Under the pieces are notes generated by a model. It searched no databases, had not been told where the DNA came from, and was given only the letters and a program-made list of their open reading frames with translations. Of a DNA stretch of 64,000 nucleotides, positions 8,931 to 20,718 are shown piece by piece; the stretch's first letter is position 1, and the number at the start of each line of letters is the position of its first letter. Both the position numbers and the translations under genes were made by a program. The DNA is from Rhizodiscina lignyota (Eukaryota; Ascomycota; Dothideomycetes; Aulographales; Rhizodiscinaceae): assembly GCA_010015805.1 (NCBI GenBank), contig ML978123.1, forward strand, positions 372,001 to 436,000, given 5' to 3'.

Positions 8931-10990
8931 TCAATCAATCGCTTTGTGCGCCTCTGGATGCTGCAATATCTCCACGAATCCCGAACTCAGTAGTTCTATC
9001 ACAACACCGACATCAGGAGCTTCTGCCGCCCGCCGTCTACGTCTCCCGTCAATTTTCACCTTGCTGGAGCCACCCGCTCCGATCTTCGCGTTTGACGTGT
9101 CACCCTTCCCTGTCCTGACTGGTCCTTCCTGGGTGAGCGGGGTGAGAAGAGTTACGTCGAGGAGGTCCTGCCAGCGACTAAGATACATGCCTGGACCAAG
9201 ATCCGTAGACTTGTTCGAGAGGATGGATTGCATGCGATTTTTGGAGGCCTCGTGGAGTGTTGCAAGATATTTGGCATGATCATCAAGGGCTGATTTGACC
9301 TTTATTTGCTCTTCGGTGGATAGGGAATTGAAAAGCTTGTTCAATGCAGGCGTGAGATTGCCGGCACCGGGTGCTTGGCCTTGCTCCGATGATGATGGAT
9401 GCCGGAAGTTGGAGACCGCGTCTTTCATCCAGTCGCGGTACCATTGCGTTACGTTGCCACCATTCTTCGCGACTAGATGGAGAAATCGGTGAGAGGAAGT
9501 GATGTGTTTTCGAACGAGCTTGACGTAGTCCTCAACTGTAGGGATATCGGGGCGGTCTTCTCCTCCGGGTCCATCGGTGTCGCTTCCGCTTGCATTTACG
9601 CTAATGCCAGCAGGGTTTCTGATGCTTCTCTTCCCGACGTACGGGCGTTTCGCAAGCTTGACAAAATCGTTCATGAAATTCTCAAAGTCGGTCAGTGTTG
9701 AACCGAGATCGACAGCATTGTGGATGCCTCGTATGATTGGATCATAGGCAGCAACGACGTCCTTGATGGCCTGAGTAACGAGATCGGGTTGATGATAATT
9801 CAAAATTCGGTTAAGCTCCTGTCGATCGCGTATCGACAGATGAATGGAGAGATATTCAAGCGCTTGCTTGTGCTCCTCTTCTGTCAATGGTGGTAGTTCG
9901 GGATTGGTCGATATGAGGATTATGGACACAATGGATTGGGACATGATTATGCTGGTTTGTCGCACGACTTCTTGCTTCGTACGGTCGATGTCTTTGATAT
10001 GCTCTTTGATGGCATCGAGATGCGCCTTGCTTGGGGCGTTGGGGTCCTTCTCGACTTTCGCTACTTGCTTCTGGAGGTCCGCAACGTCCCATCCGATCAC
10101 TGTGGACATAATTTGTTGAAGAAGATTCATTCCATCGTTGGTTGAGTTGGTCAGGCCAATCCAGTTCGTCAGTCCCGTAACGGAAAGTTTCGCCAGCATA
10201 AGCCTGAGCATCGCGTTGATCATAGTTGCTGCATTTCCCACTTTCAGAGTCTGCCGGACAAGTGTATACGGGATCAACGTGTTGATGTTTGCTATGACCC
10301 TCGTCAAATACTGTCCATCTGGAGACAGCACCATGGTATAGTGCAAGATCGCAGCGAGGCTGTCTCTCGTAAGCTTTGGCAATTGCCAGCTAGGCAGGAA
10401 CAAGCGTACTTGACGAGCACATGTTCATGCGCAGCTTGTACAAGCTTCGAGTGATCCTCAAGCTTGCCAGTCTCGGCCGCCTTGTCAAACATGGTATCAA
10501 TCATGTCCCCATGGACGACTTTCTGGATCCAGTCATGCCAGCCTTGCAAGACATCTTCCGGTTTTGAAGGATCATAATCTTCGACATCCCGCTCTATCTC
10601 CCTTCTCGGATAACCTCCAAGAACTCCTCTTGCTGGGTATTCAAATAGCGTAGCAAAGGCAGTTCCTAAGGTTCTCCTTGCGCCAATGCCGCCTTTGTCA
10701 TAGCTGTCCGAGAGATCCGCCTCGCCAAACTTGTTGACGAGCGTTTGCGCCCTCTGCTTCCAAAAGACTTCCGAGACGTCTCTGAGACCAGGAAGCTTTA
10801 TGGCAAACTTCGAGAGCAGCATCTGCAGTATCGGTGAAGTGGAAGCCTCATCTGCGGAGGAGAATGGCGGTCCATATCCTTCGATTGCCCCATCGTGCTT
10901 GAACTTCTCAATCTCAGCGCAAGTCTCATGATGCGTGAGAATATCTAACAACGCATGCGCCTGGTCTGGTGTGAGCGGATCTTCGGCCAT
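8931..10990 (-). CDS. PX-associated (PXB/DUF3818) domain protein without a PX domain
   Basis: complement(8931..10365, 10410..10990), joined across a 44 bp intron, gives 671 aa. The start MAEDPLTPDQAHALLDIL is the characteristic opening of the N-terminal PXB region. Further conserved blocks are GAIEGYGPPF, LPGLRDVSEVFWKQR, GEADLSDSYDKGGIG, EYPARGVLGGY, then after the splice VLSPDGQYL, LIPYTLVRQTLKVGNAATMI, LRLMLAKLSV and NWIGLT. In yeast Ypr097w/Lec1-type relatives PXB regions accompany a phosphoinositide-binding PX domain and act in lipid organisation. Here no PX domain is visible; the C-terminal half ends in a basic stretch (GRRRRRAAEA) and a short helix. The role is probably membrane or lipid linked, by family only. 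Confidence 0.82.
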
Positions 10991-12062
10991 TTGGAATAAC
11001 GACCGATATGCGAGTGCGCCTCACATTTTAGAGTTGCTTATGGCCTTGTTGGTCGAAAGGTGACATCACAAACCGAGATCCCATCTGTAAGGCTCCCACG
11101 ATCGGGGACAACACAGAAGGCGCTTGTCCGGATCCGGAAAGGCTTCCCAAATAAGCTTATTAACAATGCACATTTCTCCATGTCCTCAATCAGATACTTG
11201 AGCATCGATCTTCGAGTTGGAGGGGATATCGGGGCTTCCTATCCTCGGAAACTCGATAATGATCATTTAATAGCCCTTTCAATTGTGGAGTAGTTTCCAT
11301 GTCAGGCTCATCTTCCGTGCTGTACATAGCCCAGCCTCACACCTGCTAGAGACCGTTCCAGCACCTTTCTTCGCTTCTACGAGTCCAGCCGTACAACCGC
11401 TCCTTCGACTCAATGCCATCTCAACTTCCACTTGTCTTGCACGCCTCTTACACATGTTGTGGTCAGCTTGGAGCTTGATACAGAGCAAGATGCGGGGTAG
11501 CAGCAATACTGAACCTTGGAAGTATCTCTGCCTTCTCACGCACCAGTTTTCAGCCCCAGCTGAGAGAAAATCCTTCGATTACTCCAGTTGATTCGCTACA
11601 TGGGACAGAGTTACGACTCGATTCGTTCCCTTTGAAGAGTAGAAGGAAGAGGCGTTCGGCGAAGAACATGGGTAGAACGAGTTTTTTCACAGCGGCTTCA
11701 AATAGTGCAGCAGCCTCATCGACTAATTTTAAGCGATGTAGCCCGCTACGCTTCAGCGCGTTCTCGAACCAGGACGCCGCGCAGTTGGGAAAGGACTCCT
11801 TTGCCCAGCATTGGTCCTCGGAAATACTCAGGAATATACCCAGAGATGAGGTGTGTACCGAACGCATAGTCTTACTGCTCCTTAGGCCCACCGCATTGGG
11901 ACTATAATATCAGCTTGTTTCAGCTAAAAGTGCTTAGATAGCTCTGCCTGAAGCAGTATATAAGGACAAGTTCTCTGACCAATTGATTGAAACTGTTTCT
12001 GTCAATTCGAACAATTCCTTTCTTCAGTCTCTCGTCCTGATTAGCAAGTTCTTGCTTTCAGT
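10991..12062. other. intergenic between divergent genes, 1.07 kb
   Basis: Contains open frames of 70-115 codons on both strands (for example minus 11550-11891), none with a recognisable domain or convincing splice partners. The promoter of the plus-strand gene (TATA at 11957) is here. Confidence 0.4.
11957..11964 (+). promoter_or_regulatory. TATA box of the gene at 12063
   Basis: TATATAAG about 100 bp before the ATG, followed by a pyrimidine-rich leader (around 12018-12060), the usual architecture of an actively transcribed fungal gene. Confidence 0.55.
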
Positions 12063-12617
12063 ATGTCTTTCCCCACGACAAACGCCTTCATCCACTACAT
12101 CAAAGGCTGGGATGACACGACTCGCTCTCATCCTTGTATGAAGTGGTTCGAAGACTACACAATGCTCTTCAATTCCAAAGAAATGTTCGACAAGAAATAT
12201 TCCGAATGGCACACAGACGACTATAAGTACCAAAAGTCCACCGGCGAAGTCATCAAGGGCGGTGCCGAGGCATTTGAAGCAGTCAAACAGACGTACGCAC
12301 CTTTTAAAGGAACGAACCATGAGCCCAACTGGCTCTGCTGCTGGGAAACTGAGCAGGGCTGGGAGATGGTCGGGCAGGCTGTCATGTTTGGGAATCTCCA
12401 GGCGCCAGGAGGCAGTGGCCAAGTCCATGCGGATATGAAGGGAGACAAGTGGGATGTCGCCATTCCGAGCGCATTTCATTTTGAATATGTAAAGGATCCT
12501 TCTGGTCCTTCTCCGGGAATCAAGCTTAAGAGGACCGAGGTCTTCGGTGACTCTGCTCCAGTGGTCGTCGAGATGCTTAAGAGGGGCATGTTGAAGCCGG
12601 AACAGCTTTTGAGTTGA
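12063..12617 (+). CDS. SnoaL/NTF2-like small protein, conserved hypothetical
   Basis: Single exon, 184 aa. Order of features: an N-terminal helix with WDDTTRSHPCMKWFEDYTML, a loop with FDKKYSEWHTDDYKYQKSTG, EVIKGGAEAFEAVKQTYAPF, then strands LCCWETEQGWEMVGQAVMFG and a C-terminal VAIPSAFHFEYVKD strand. The arrangement (helices, then W/H/D-containing loop, then beta-sheet) resembles SnoaL-like polyketide cyclase or NTF2-fold proteins common in ascomycetes. I cannot assign an activity. The start is supported by a TATA box 100 bp upstream and a CT-rich leader. Confidence 0.7.
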   Translation: MSFPTTNAFIHYIKGWDDTTRSHPCMKWFEDYTMLFNSKEMFDKKYSEWHTDDYKYQKSTGEVIKGGAEAFEAVKQTYAPFKGTNHEPNWLCCWETEQGWEMVGQAVMFGNLQAPGGSGQVHADMKGDKWDVAIPSAFHFEYVKDPSGPSPGIKLKRTEVFGDSAPVVVEMLKRGMLKPEQLLS

Positions 12618-13494
12618 TAGAGAAGCCTGAGATCCTTAAAGGGGGAGATGTTTTCTCGATCATCTAGAAAGATATCATTATGAGACAAGCACCGATTTTA
12701 CACAATTGTTCCGGATCCGTCAAGCTTCGCAGATTGCACCCCAAAGCAGAGTGGTAGGAGCCACATCGTGAATAATTTTTCTGGCCATGCTCCATCGTTT
12801 ATAATTATTACAGGCGAATTCAGTAGTTTCTCCGAGGGATCTAGTTGAATGATGATATTCACAAGGATGGTGAGGTTGCCGAGTGCGTGAGACGAATCCA
12901 TTTGGACGAACGCTTATGATAACGTGGATGCACAAATCCCCCAGACTGGATCAGTGAGTAAAGAAAGTGCCGAGAAAAGAAAATGCAGCCCTGAAAATAT
13001 TTTCTGAGCGCACGGTGTGACAGACGCTTTGATCGTGTGACAGCAAAGGCAGAAAGGCTCTTTTCCACCACGAAAGGCCGAATCTTGCCCTGCTTGCCGA
13101 TCTCGCATCCGCACCCTGCCTTCAGGGCCTTTGTTAAGCTCGTCAACTCTCGCCTTCTCCAGCTCGCATTACCAACCAACTCCACGGCTGGTTAATTCCT
13201 GATTTCGGGGTGAGTTCGTCTGAAACGGCAGGGGACTGTTTCCGCCGCCCCGAGAACCGCCTGGTATTACTCTGTGACCCTGTCTCAGGTGGAGTTGGCA
13301 GATGTTACTCATACGTAGCTAAGCTTGTGCCAACGAGCGGCCAGCCGCCTCGCCATATACGGCTCGCCAGTCCCCGCTGGCCTCGCCACGTTCTTTACCT
13401 ACTCCTCATCTGACCTCTGGAACTACCTAACACTCTCGTGGGAGACATCGTACTTCCTTTCAAATGAGTCTCGAACGGATACCTGAATGTTGCC
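12618..13494. other. intergenic between two plus-strand genes
   Basis: No supported gene; only short antisense frames. Region from about 13200 is the promoter/leader of the Atos gene. Confidence 0.4.
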
Positions 13495-16009
13495 ATGCCT
13501 ATCTTTCATGACGTCTTCAGCCGGCATCCTCCGACGAGACAAGATTCCGAGGAGGAAGCCAACACGCTGAGAGAGCGTTCTAGAGGGTTGCAGAACGATG
13601 CTGCAAACATGGAACAAAGAGTTTGGGTTGACGGATCACAAGATGGGGAGGAGAGCAGGCCGATGAGCCGGGGAGAGCTTATCGACAGGATCAAAAGAGG
13701 AGAATCACCAACATGGACACTGCAGCACAATGTAAGGTTATTCGAGCAGTAATATCGAATTTATCTTACTAACAAAGATTGGGGAATAGTTCCGACAACA
13801 ATCTCCCAAGCAAGGCTCTCCCAAGAGCTCTCCTCGACCCAGCCCTACCACTCCTCTCCTTCCAGCCGCCGAAATCAACGAGGCCCCAAGAAGCACATGG
13901 CATAGTACAGACATATACCAGGCTGGCTTGGAAATTGAACGGCCAAGGTCTGCACTGCATTCTGGGGATTTCCGAGACGAGAAGCAGAATGCAGGAGAAT
14001 CAAGGCAGGATGTGGCGGATTCTTTGTCGACGTCTCCACCAGCGCCTTGGGCTTCTGGGTTTCCTTCAGCCGCATTCAAGTCATCCAGACAAGACAATCA
14101 GTATCCTCATGGCCAGTTGCCACTCTCACAGAGATCGCAAGTCAGGAGTCGTGCTACATCTCAGTCGTCCCTATCGAACTTTGTCCTCCTTCCTCCGACC
14201 AGTCCTCTGGTGAACGCTTCGAACAATACAGACCTGGACTTCTCTCCGAAACCTTTTCCTCGCCCCATTTCAAGGAGTCCGGAAAGGAATAACCGACGTC
14301 ACACTTTCTCGCCACAATCCTTCCAGGCGTATAAGAATTATGCTTCAGATCGCTTCCCAACTCCTCCAACGAGAGCTCCCTCCCTTCGTAGAGAAGGACA
14401 ACATCCTTACCAGGCACACCAACCTCGTCGATCTATCTCCTCTACTGTACAGTTGCTTCAACCTAACTCGACACCTCATACTCCTCGTCTCGGACCTCGT
14501 AGACCCTCCATCTCGTCCGAAACATCACCTCTCCATCACGCACCAATGGTCGGATCGTACGAAGAGTCTATTCTCCGTGGAAGAATGTCAACAACTCCGT
14601 CACGTCCTCTCAACTTCGTTGCTCAGATTGGCGTTCTCGGCAAAGGGAAGTGCAAGGCTAGCCTCCGCTGTCCTCCTCACGTGACTATTCCTTTTCCGGT
14701 GGTATTCTACAGCTATGGCTCCGGTAGTGGTCGCATCACGGATAATCAACCAAGTCCATATGTCGGATTAATTGACATTGAGAACTCGCTGAAAGCGAAT
14801 GACACCGACGCAGAGTCACGACCTAGGAGCAGGAGACGCCGAACCCGCTCACCCGAACTTGCAGATGGCCACTATACCAACCACGACAGATTATTATCGG
14901 CCAACAATCCAGATAGCCTAATTCGCCAGCGGAAAGCTGAAAACTACAAGCGCCGATCGCAGTCACCGCAAAAGCTTCGCGCACCTCCTGGTGGCAGCTA
15001 CCGTATACCGCCAACTGGACAGCTCCAGATCGTGATAAAGAACCCTCATAAGACGGCCGTGAAGCTCTTCCTTGTCCCTTACGACCTCTCTGATATGGAA
15101 CCTGGAACCAAGACCTTCATCCGACAACGTTCTTATTCTGCTGGACCGATCATTGATATGCCCTTGTCATCTCGCAACAATCTCGGAACGGATCGGCCAG
15201 AAGCTAGCTTGTCGAACAGCGATGACCCAAGGGATCGCCCCGTGCTACGATATCTGGTTCACCTGAATGTTTGTTGCTTGGGTCGCAAGGGTAGCGAGCG
15301 ATACTACCTGCACAAATCTATTCGGGTCGTCTTCGCAAACAGAGTCCCGGATGGAAAAGAGAAATTGCGAAACGAAGTCCAACTGCCTGAGCCGCGGTAT
15401 ACTACTTACAAGCCCATCGGAGACACCAATATCGGCCTGAACAGTCCGTCCAATAGCCTCGCACAGGAGCTTGCGAACAGAAGACGAAGTGCGGCAATCA
15501 GCCCTTTTGACCTCGGAAGACTCGATGCAATGGATGGCCTTGCTGGTACCTCGATGAATTCGGATCGCGGGAACATCGCATCTGTTGACTGGCAGAAGCC
15601 TATCTCGAGCTTGCCAAACTATCAGTCTGGAAATAGCAACGGATACGCAGGGAATCCCACGCCTGCATTGCCATTCAGCTTCCACAAGCTCGACCCAGTA
15701 GAATCCCGCCCCGCGAGCCGCGACCTCATGGACCTCGATGGCAGCAGCGACTTCCGCAGCTCAACGACCAGCTTCTCGAACTCCAATGGTGAACGTCGTC
15801 CAAGTTCACCGGTGTCGCCCCTGGGCTCCCGTGGCTTGGAACGAACCCATAGCGAGGCGTTCATCCGCAATAGCAACGGTAATCTGGAGTTGAACGAGCT
15901 GAGCAGCGGTACGACTTTTGAGTTTGCGAGATCGACGTCACCGTTAAATGGTAATGGGGGAGCGGGACTACTTTCGAAGCGGTTCAAGGATCTGGGAAGT
16001 AAAGAGTGA
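13495..16009 (+). CDS. Atos (FAM214/DUF4210) family protein
   Basis: join(13495..13731, 13790..16009), 58 bp intron, 818 aa. Exon 1 gives RGLQNDAANMEQRVWVDGSQDGEESRPMSRGELIDRIKRGES-type N-terminal text. Exon 2 has a long Ser/Pro/Arg-rich region, then the conserved Atos core: MVGSYEESILRGRMST, PLNFVAQIGVLGKGKC and RCPPHVTIPFPVVFYSY. The C-terminal conserved block follows: GSYRIPPTGQLQIVIKNPHK, TAVKLFLVPYDLSDM, GTKTFIRQRS and YYLHKSIRVVFANR. Animal Atos proteins are nuclear regulators of metabolic gene transcription; the fungal relatives have been annotated as chromosome segregation proteins. The fungal function is not established. Proline-rich linkers and many SP/TP sites suggest phospho-control (inference). 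Confidence 0.88.
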
Positions 16010-18453
16010 GTAGCGAAGAGAAGTGTGTATAGTGTACCTCACTCAAATTTCTTTTGTATGAGTGAAGGGCTTCAAGTGGCTTCCACGACTTTAATACTGG
16101 CATAGCGCGGGAAAAATTGTTTAATCATTATACCATTGATATTATTCTACGACTGTCTCTGAGCTTGAACAATGCCTTGAACGACGGCCTGACGCCAGAA
16201 TTGCACATTTGGGTTGTGAGGCCGTCGGGTTACTTTCTCTAGGCCGGTCACGGCTCCAGATTCGTTTCCAGACGCAAAGTTACGGAGAGTGCGGCTAATT
16301 CTCCATGTATGGAAAGATATAGCCGTGGGCCAGTCCGCTCTGTCAGTGCGAGTCGTTCACTTAACCATTTTCTGAGTTTTCGAACATTCCGGCTCATTCT
16401 GAAGTACATGATCCTGGACGAGGGCATGGCTGATATCTACCAGACACGCATCGGCGTAATAGTGCCTCATATCAGTCTTTACGATGTGATATGACAGTCA
16501 AAAGCAGCGCTGCTACGCGAATGATCTTCCATGGCGAAAGGATTCCGCGATTTTGGAATATTCGCAATCCATTTAAATATCCATATATCGTTCGCTCGAA
16601 CGCTTCCAAAAGTAAACCGAAGAATACATAATCCTGGCTAAACAATCATGATTCATGGCTCCCAGTGGCGAGGTACCACCGTACCACCAACTCTACTCTC
16701 GCATCGCTCGCCATGCGTCTTTACTGTGGAGAACTCTATTACATATGCAATATCGCAGCATGTTCGCTCACTCGATGGTCTCTAAGTCGGTTCCCGACTT
16801 GATCAGGTTTCGCGGTCGTTGTTCGTGTGCTCGACGAGAGGAATAATGGCCTGAAGTGTATGTTCATTTGAATTGCTGCGTTGACCGAAAATGAAATTAA
16901 AAATGTATCCTCCAGCTTCGGATGCTATGAAGAATCAGTCGCGGTTCGATTACCTCTGGTAAATAAAGGAAAGGAAGCACGAGGCTGAGGAAAAATGGTT
17001 GACTGTGGAAGAAGCATGTGGAACGGAGCGCACCCTGCCTAGCTCTCTCGACTCGACTCCTCCAAGCCAGTACAGCTATGATAATAGAGATGAAAGCGAA
17101 TACTGTTGCAAAGACAATGCCGATGGTGTTGATTTCGTCGCTGTGCGACAAGGAACGTTGGCCAATAGGAGCTGGAGGCATGACTAGCCAGGCAGCTTTG
17201 ATGTGGTCTGTGCGAGAATTGTCCAACGAAATCGAATACGATTGATTAACGAACGGTTAATAGATCAATAACTTTTCTTGCGCCAAGTGGCGGAAAGGTT
17301 GAACTAATGTATCGCTGTGAAGCAATTCTCAAGCTTGTTCGCAGGTACGAGGATTCTTATATTTATCTTACAATCTAAGTACTTCAACAACCTACGGCAC
17401 TGCCTTGTCTGCGAGGAAGTGAGACGACGATCGGGGCTGTGCGGAGAATGGCCACCGCCAGCCCTACCACGATCAGTTTGCACGCGACGACTGGATTAAG
17501 CTATGGCGATCTCCCTTCCAAAACTCGCTGATCCATTAGATGCAGACTGTCATGTACCTCCAGGTCGCTTACTCGCCTGGTGTCGCTCTTACGGAGAGTT
17601 CTTGTCTGACTCCACGGGCTTCCAGACAGTGTCTTGAGCGAGCAGGCAACGTGTGAAGGGACAGCTTACACAGCTCGGCCTGGCGTACATTGGCGGAGAG
17701 TGGAGAAGGCGCCGCGTTGGACGCTAGCTCGCAATTTTCGCTGCTCAGGTTGCTCCCTTAAGGACACTTCTGCGTTTCCCAGCCCTCAAACCCCACTCAA
17801 GCTCTCACCTCTACCTGCATCCTTGTCTATTTCATTATTGTAGATTAAGCTGTAAAGTACTGTAACCTAGGAACTACGCACATATTTTTGGGCAGGAAGT
17901 GGATACCATTGGGAAATTCCTCGTCGCGGAAGTCGACGATGGTAAACTCTCGCTCGAGGACGAGCACAGGGCCTTCAGGTGACCGTCGGAGTCTCCTAGG
18001 ACCGCGCCATTACTTCTTCTGTGATGTACAGTGTTTGTTGTGTTGCTTTATTAGAATATGCTTCTATTCAACCCTTTATGATTTTCGGATTGAAAGGGCG
18101 CTTTGGCCTTTCCGAACATGAACCGAGCTGACAAAATGATGCGATGGGAAAATGCCGCCAAGCCCAGCGAGCTCACGGACCGATGTTAAAAGACCGAAGC
18201 AGCTCCTGGAACTAACCGAGGATGTGGGGAAGCTCTGCTTGACATCACCCTGAGCAACGTCCATCATGGTGTCTATATATTTTCTGTGCCTCGATTGGAG
18301 AAATAGCAAGATATCGAAGCATAAGTCCTTGTTCAGTTTCTCTAGCACGCTGATTCCGAGCGAAGTTCTGTCTCTGATTCGCCCTCCTTGAGCTCTTTCT
18401 TTCATTGTCTGAGACGCAAACGCTATCGAGGCGTATAATACAAGTGTAGCACA
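16010..18453. other. 2.4 kb gene-poor interval
   Basis: Apart from the doubtful small membrane-protein ORF at 16897-17226 no gene is supported. ORFs are short and unlike any family I know. Could hold a noncoding transcript or a diverged gene; nothing directly shows it. Confidence 0.4.
16897..17226 (-). CDS. possible small single-pass membrane protein
   Basis: 109 aa ORF with one clear hydrophobic segment (about residues 34-52, INTIGIVFATVFAFISIIIA) immediately followed by a basic WRSRVERAR stop-transfer motif, and a second weaker hydrophobic stretch near 75-88. There is no homologue I recognise. It stands alone in a gene-poor interval. The TM/charge arrangement is better than chance but this is a tentative call. 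Confidence 0.35.
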   Translation of the reverse strand: MDNSRTDHIKAAWLVMPPAPIGQRSLSHSDEINTIGIVFATVFAFISIIIAVLAWRSRVERARQGALRSTCFFHSQPFFLSLVLPFLYLPEVIEPRLILHSIRSWRIHF

Positions 18454-19580
18454 ATGCCGGCAGGAATATCTATACGCAAAGTTGACGGCAAGCCCGGGGA
18501 GGTCTATTACCCCCTCGAGCGCGTCAACCTCCCAAGCCAATCGCCCTCGCCCACACAAGTCAAGATCCGCATATCCGCCGCCGCCCTCAACCACCGCGAC
18601 CTCTTCATCCGTCAGCACCTCTACCCCGGCATAAGCTTCGGTGTCCCACTTCTTGCAGATGGATGCGGTACGGTCATCGCGACCGGTTCAGACCCAAGTG
18701 CAAAGAAATGGATGGGCAAGAGAGTCATCCTGAACCCAGGAACGGGATGGAAAGATAGTCCGGATGGACCGGAGGAGAAGGGTGGATATAAGATCATGGG
18801 CGGAACGAGAACAAACCCTCTGGGAACATTGATTGAGGAGTTGGTCATTGATGCAAGCGAATGCGAGGAGGCGCCGCCTCATCTGAGCGACGCGGAAGCC
18901 GCGGCGCTACCCTTGACTGGATTGACGGCGTGGAGAGCATTGAGCAAGACCCAAAGAGGACAGCCTGGGAAGAGCATTTTGGTCACCGGAATTGGTGGCG
19001 GTGTTGCACTGATGGCACTGATGTTTGCGAGCGCAGCGGGTGCAAAGGTCTACGTGAGCAGCGGAGACGAGACGAAGCTGCAGAAGGCAAAGGAGCTGGG
19101 TGCTGCAGGTGGTGTGAACTATAAGAAGGACGGATGGGAGAAGGATTTGACGGCCATGGTCGAGGGAGGCAAATTGGACGCGATTGTCGATGGAGCTGGT
19201 GGTGATATTGTCGTAAAGGGCGCGAGGATGCTGAAGGTGAGATGAATATTGGCTATTCTCGGACTGATACTAACGCTCTACAGGATGGCGGCAAGATCTC
19301 AGTGTACGGCATGACCATCAGTCCAAAAATGCAATACGTCATGCCTGTCGTGATGCGGAATATCGATGTTATGGGTTCAACTATGGGTTCGAGGAAAGAG
19401 TTCGCCGACATGGTCGAGTTTGTAACGAAGAAGCAGCTAAAGCCTGTCGTCTCAAGGGTTGTCAAGGGCATTAACGATATCGACGCTTTGGACAGCCTGT
19501 TCACAGATATGAAGCAAGGAAAGCAGTTTGGCAAGTTGGTGATTGAGCTCCCGAAGGAGGGTGAGTCGAGCAAGCTGTAA
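18454..19580 (+). CDS. medium-chain dehydrogenase/reductase, zinc-independent quinone-reductase type
   Basis: join(18454..19236, 19284..19580), 47 bp intron with branch site CTAAC, 359 aa. N-terminal GroES-like domain: QVKIRISAAALNHRDLFIRQ, GVPLLADGCGTVIATG, KRVILNPGTGW. The Rossmann part has LPLTGLTAWRALSKT, ILVTGIGGGVALMALMFASAAGAKVYVSS (a glycine-rich loop) and LGAAGGVNYKK. No cysteine cluster for a structural zinc and no Cys at the usual catalytic position, so it groups with NADPH quinone oxidoreductase-like proteins rather than true alcohol dehydrogenases. Substrate unknown. Exon 1 is strongly biased to C/G-ending codons near the start, suggesting good expression. Confidence 0.9.
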
Positions 19581-20718
19581 ATGTGGTGGATGCAATGTTG
19601 ATACCTTGGAGATGTAGATACCTCATAAAGGATATATCATCAAGTCGAATAAATGTCCAGGCGAAAGTAGTAAAATTCTACGTCCTCACGTAGTCGTTGC
19701 GGTTCAACAGCCTGGTGAAGCAGGCGCACGTGGCAATGGAGGCTCATGTAGCTTCATCCACTTCCCCACATACAGCATCCCGAAGTCGAGACGAGGCTGA
19801 TCTTCAAAAGGTCCATTGCGGGCTGTCTACTTAATACAGTCGGCACTTTCATAATTCCTTATAATGATCACTATCATTCGACAAACATTAGAGTTCACTG
19901 GCCACAAGGCGTTGTAATCAATTCATAGTCGAGACTACAGCTCTCCTGTCAATGCGTTAAACTTCTACGAGGCAGTTTCATGGCGAACCATATATCGTAT
20001 TATTTCCTCGCACCTCCCTGAGACTACGATCCGCCACCAGACTGTCCGATTAGACTCGGCAACGTAATCGCTTCTCTGAAAAGGCCGGAACAGCCGCTTT
20101 ACACGCGTGATATCGGAGGGCCCATGAGGTTATTTCATTGAAGCAGAGATATGTACAATATTCTAAAGAGAAACTTTCAGTTGATCAAGCTTGAACCATC
20201 ACAGGTTATTAAGTGATCATGGTACGAGCATTTGTTTACCAGTATGTTAACCTGGGACTATGGAGCCTTTGAGAACGCTCATTTCGCTCTTTTCCCTTAG
20301 GGCAGAGACGGGGGCCGGTTTGATATTTGCTCCGTTGTAAAGACTATCTGCCCGATCCCGCCGGAAGCAGAAGGCATTTTATTAAAATGGGATATGTGGA
20401 AGGAGGAGCCAAAATCGGAGAGATATTCGTGTTGCGCTAACCCAAAATATTCGGCAGTTACCCAAATGGTTCGGCAGCCGGCCATCGTCGCCCGACAGGT
20501 CCTTTGGCGTATAATAATATCTAATATATACTTTATCCATGGAGAAGACGGATTCTTGAATACAATCAATCGTTCATATAGTTGGCCGCAATTATCTTTG
20601 TGGTGCAATTATCTTTGTGGTGCCATCACCAAAAGAAGCCACTCACGCCCTCCTTTCACTACCACCACTTGTTGCGGTCCGATTCAGAACAGACGTTTTC
20701 GGTCATCTTGGAGACACA
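19581..20718. other. promoter region of the opsin-related gene, 1.1 kb
   Basis: No supported gene. AT-rich patch around 20505-20535 and a 17 bp tandem duplication at 20589-20622 lie within 215 bp of the ATG. Confidence 0.5.
20589..20622 (+). repeat. two exact 17 bp tandem copies upstream of opsin-related gene
   Basis: Unit CAATTATCTTTGTGGTG repeated head to tail (20589-20605 and 20606-20622), ending 96 bp before the ATG. It could be a duplicated factor-binding site. Confidence 0.8.

Noticed and set aside
11279-11891. Minus-strand ORFs of 86 and 113 codons
   Set aside because: Considered as a decayed regulator gene, but no zinc cluster or other motif could be found.
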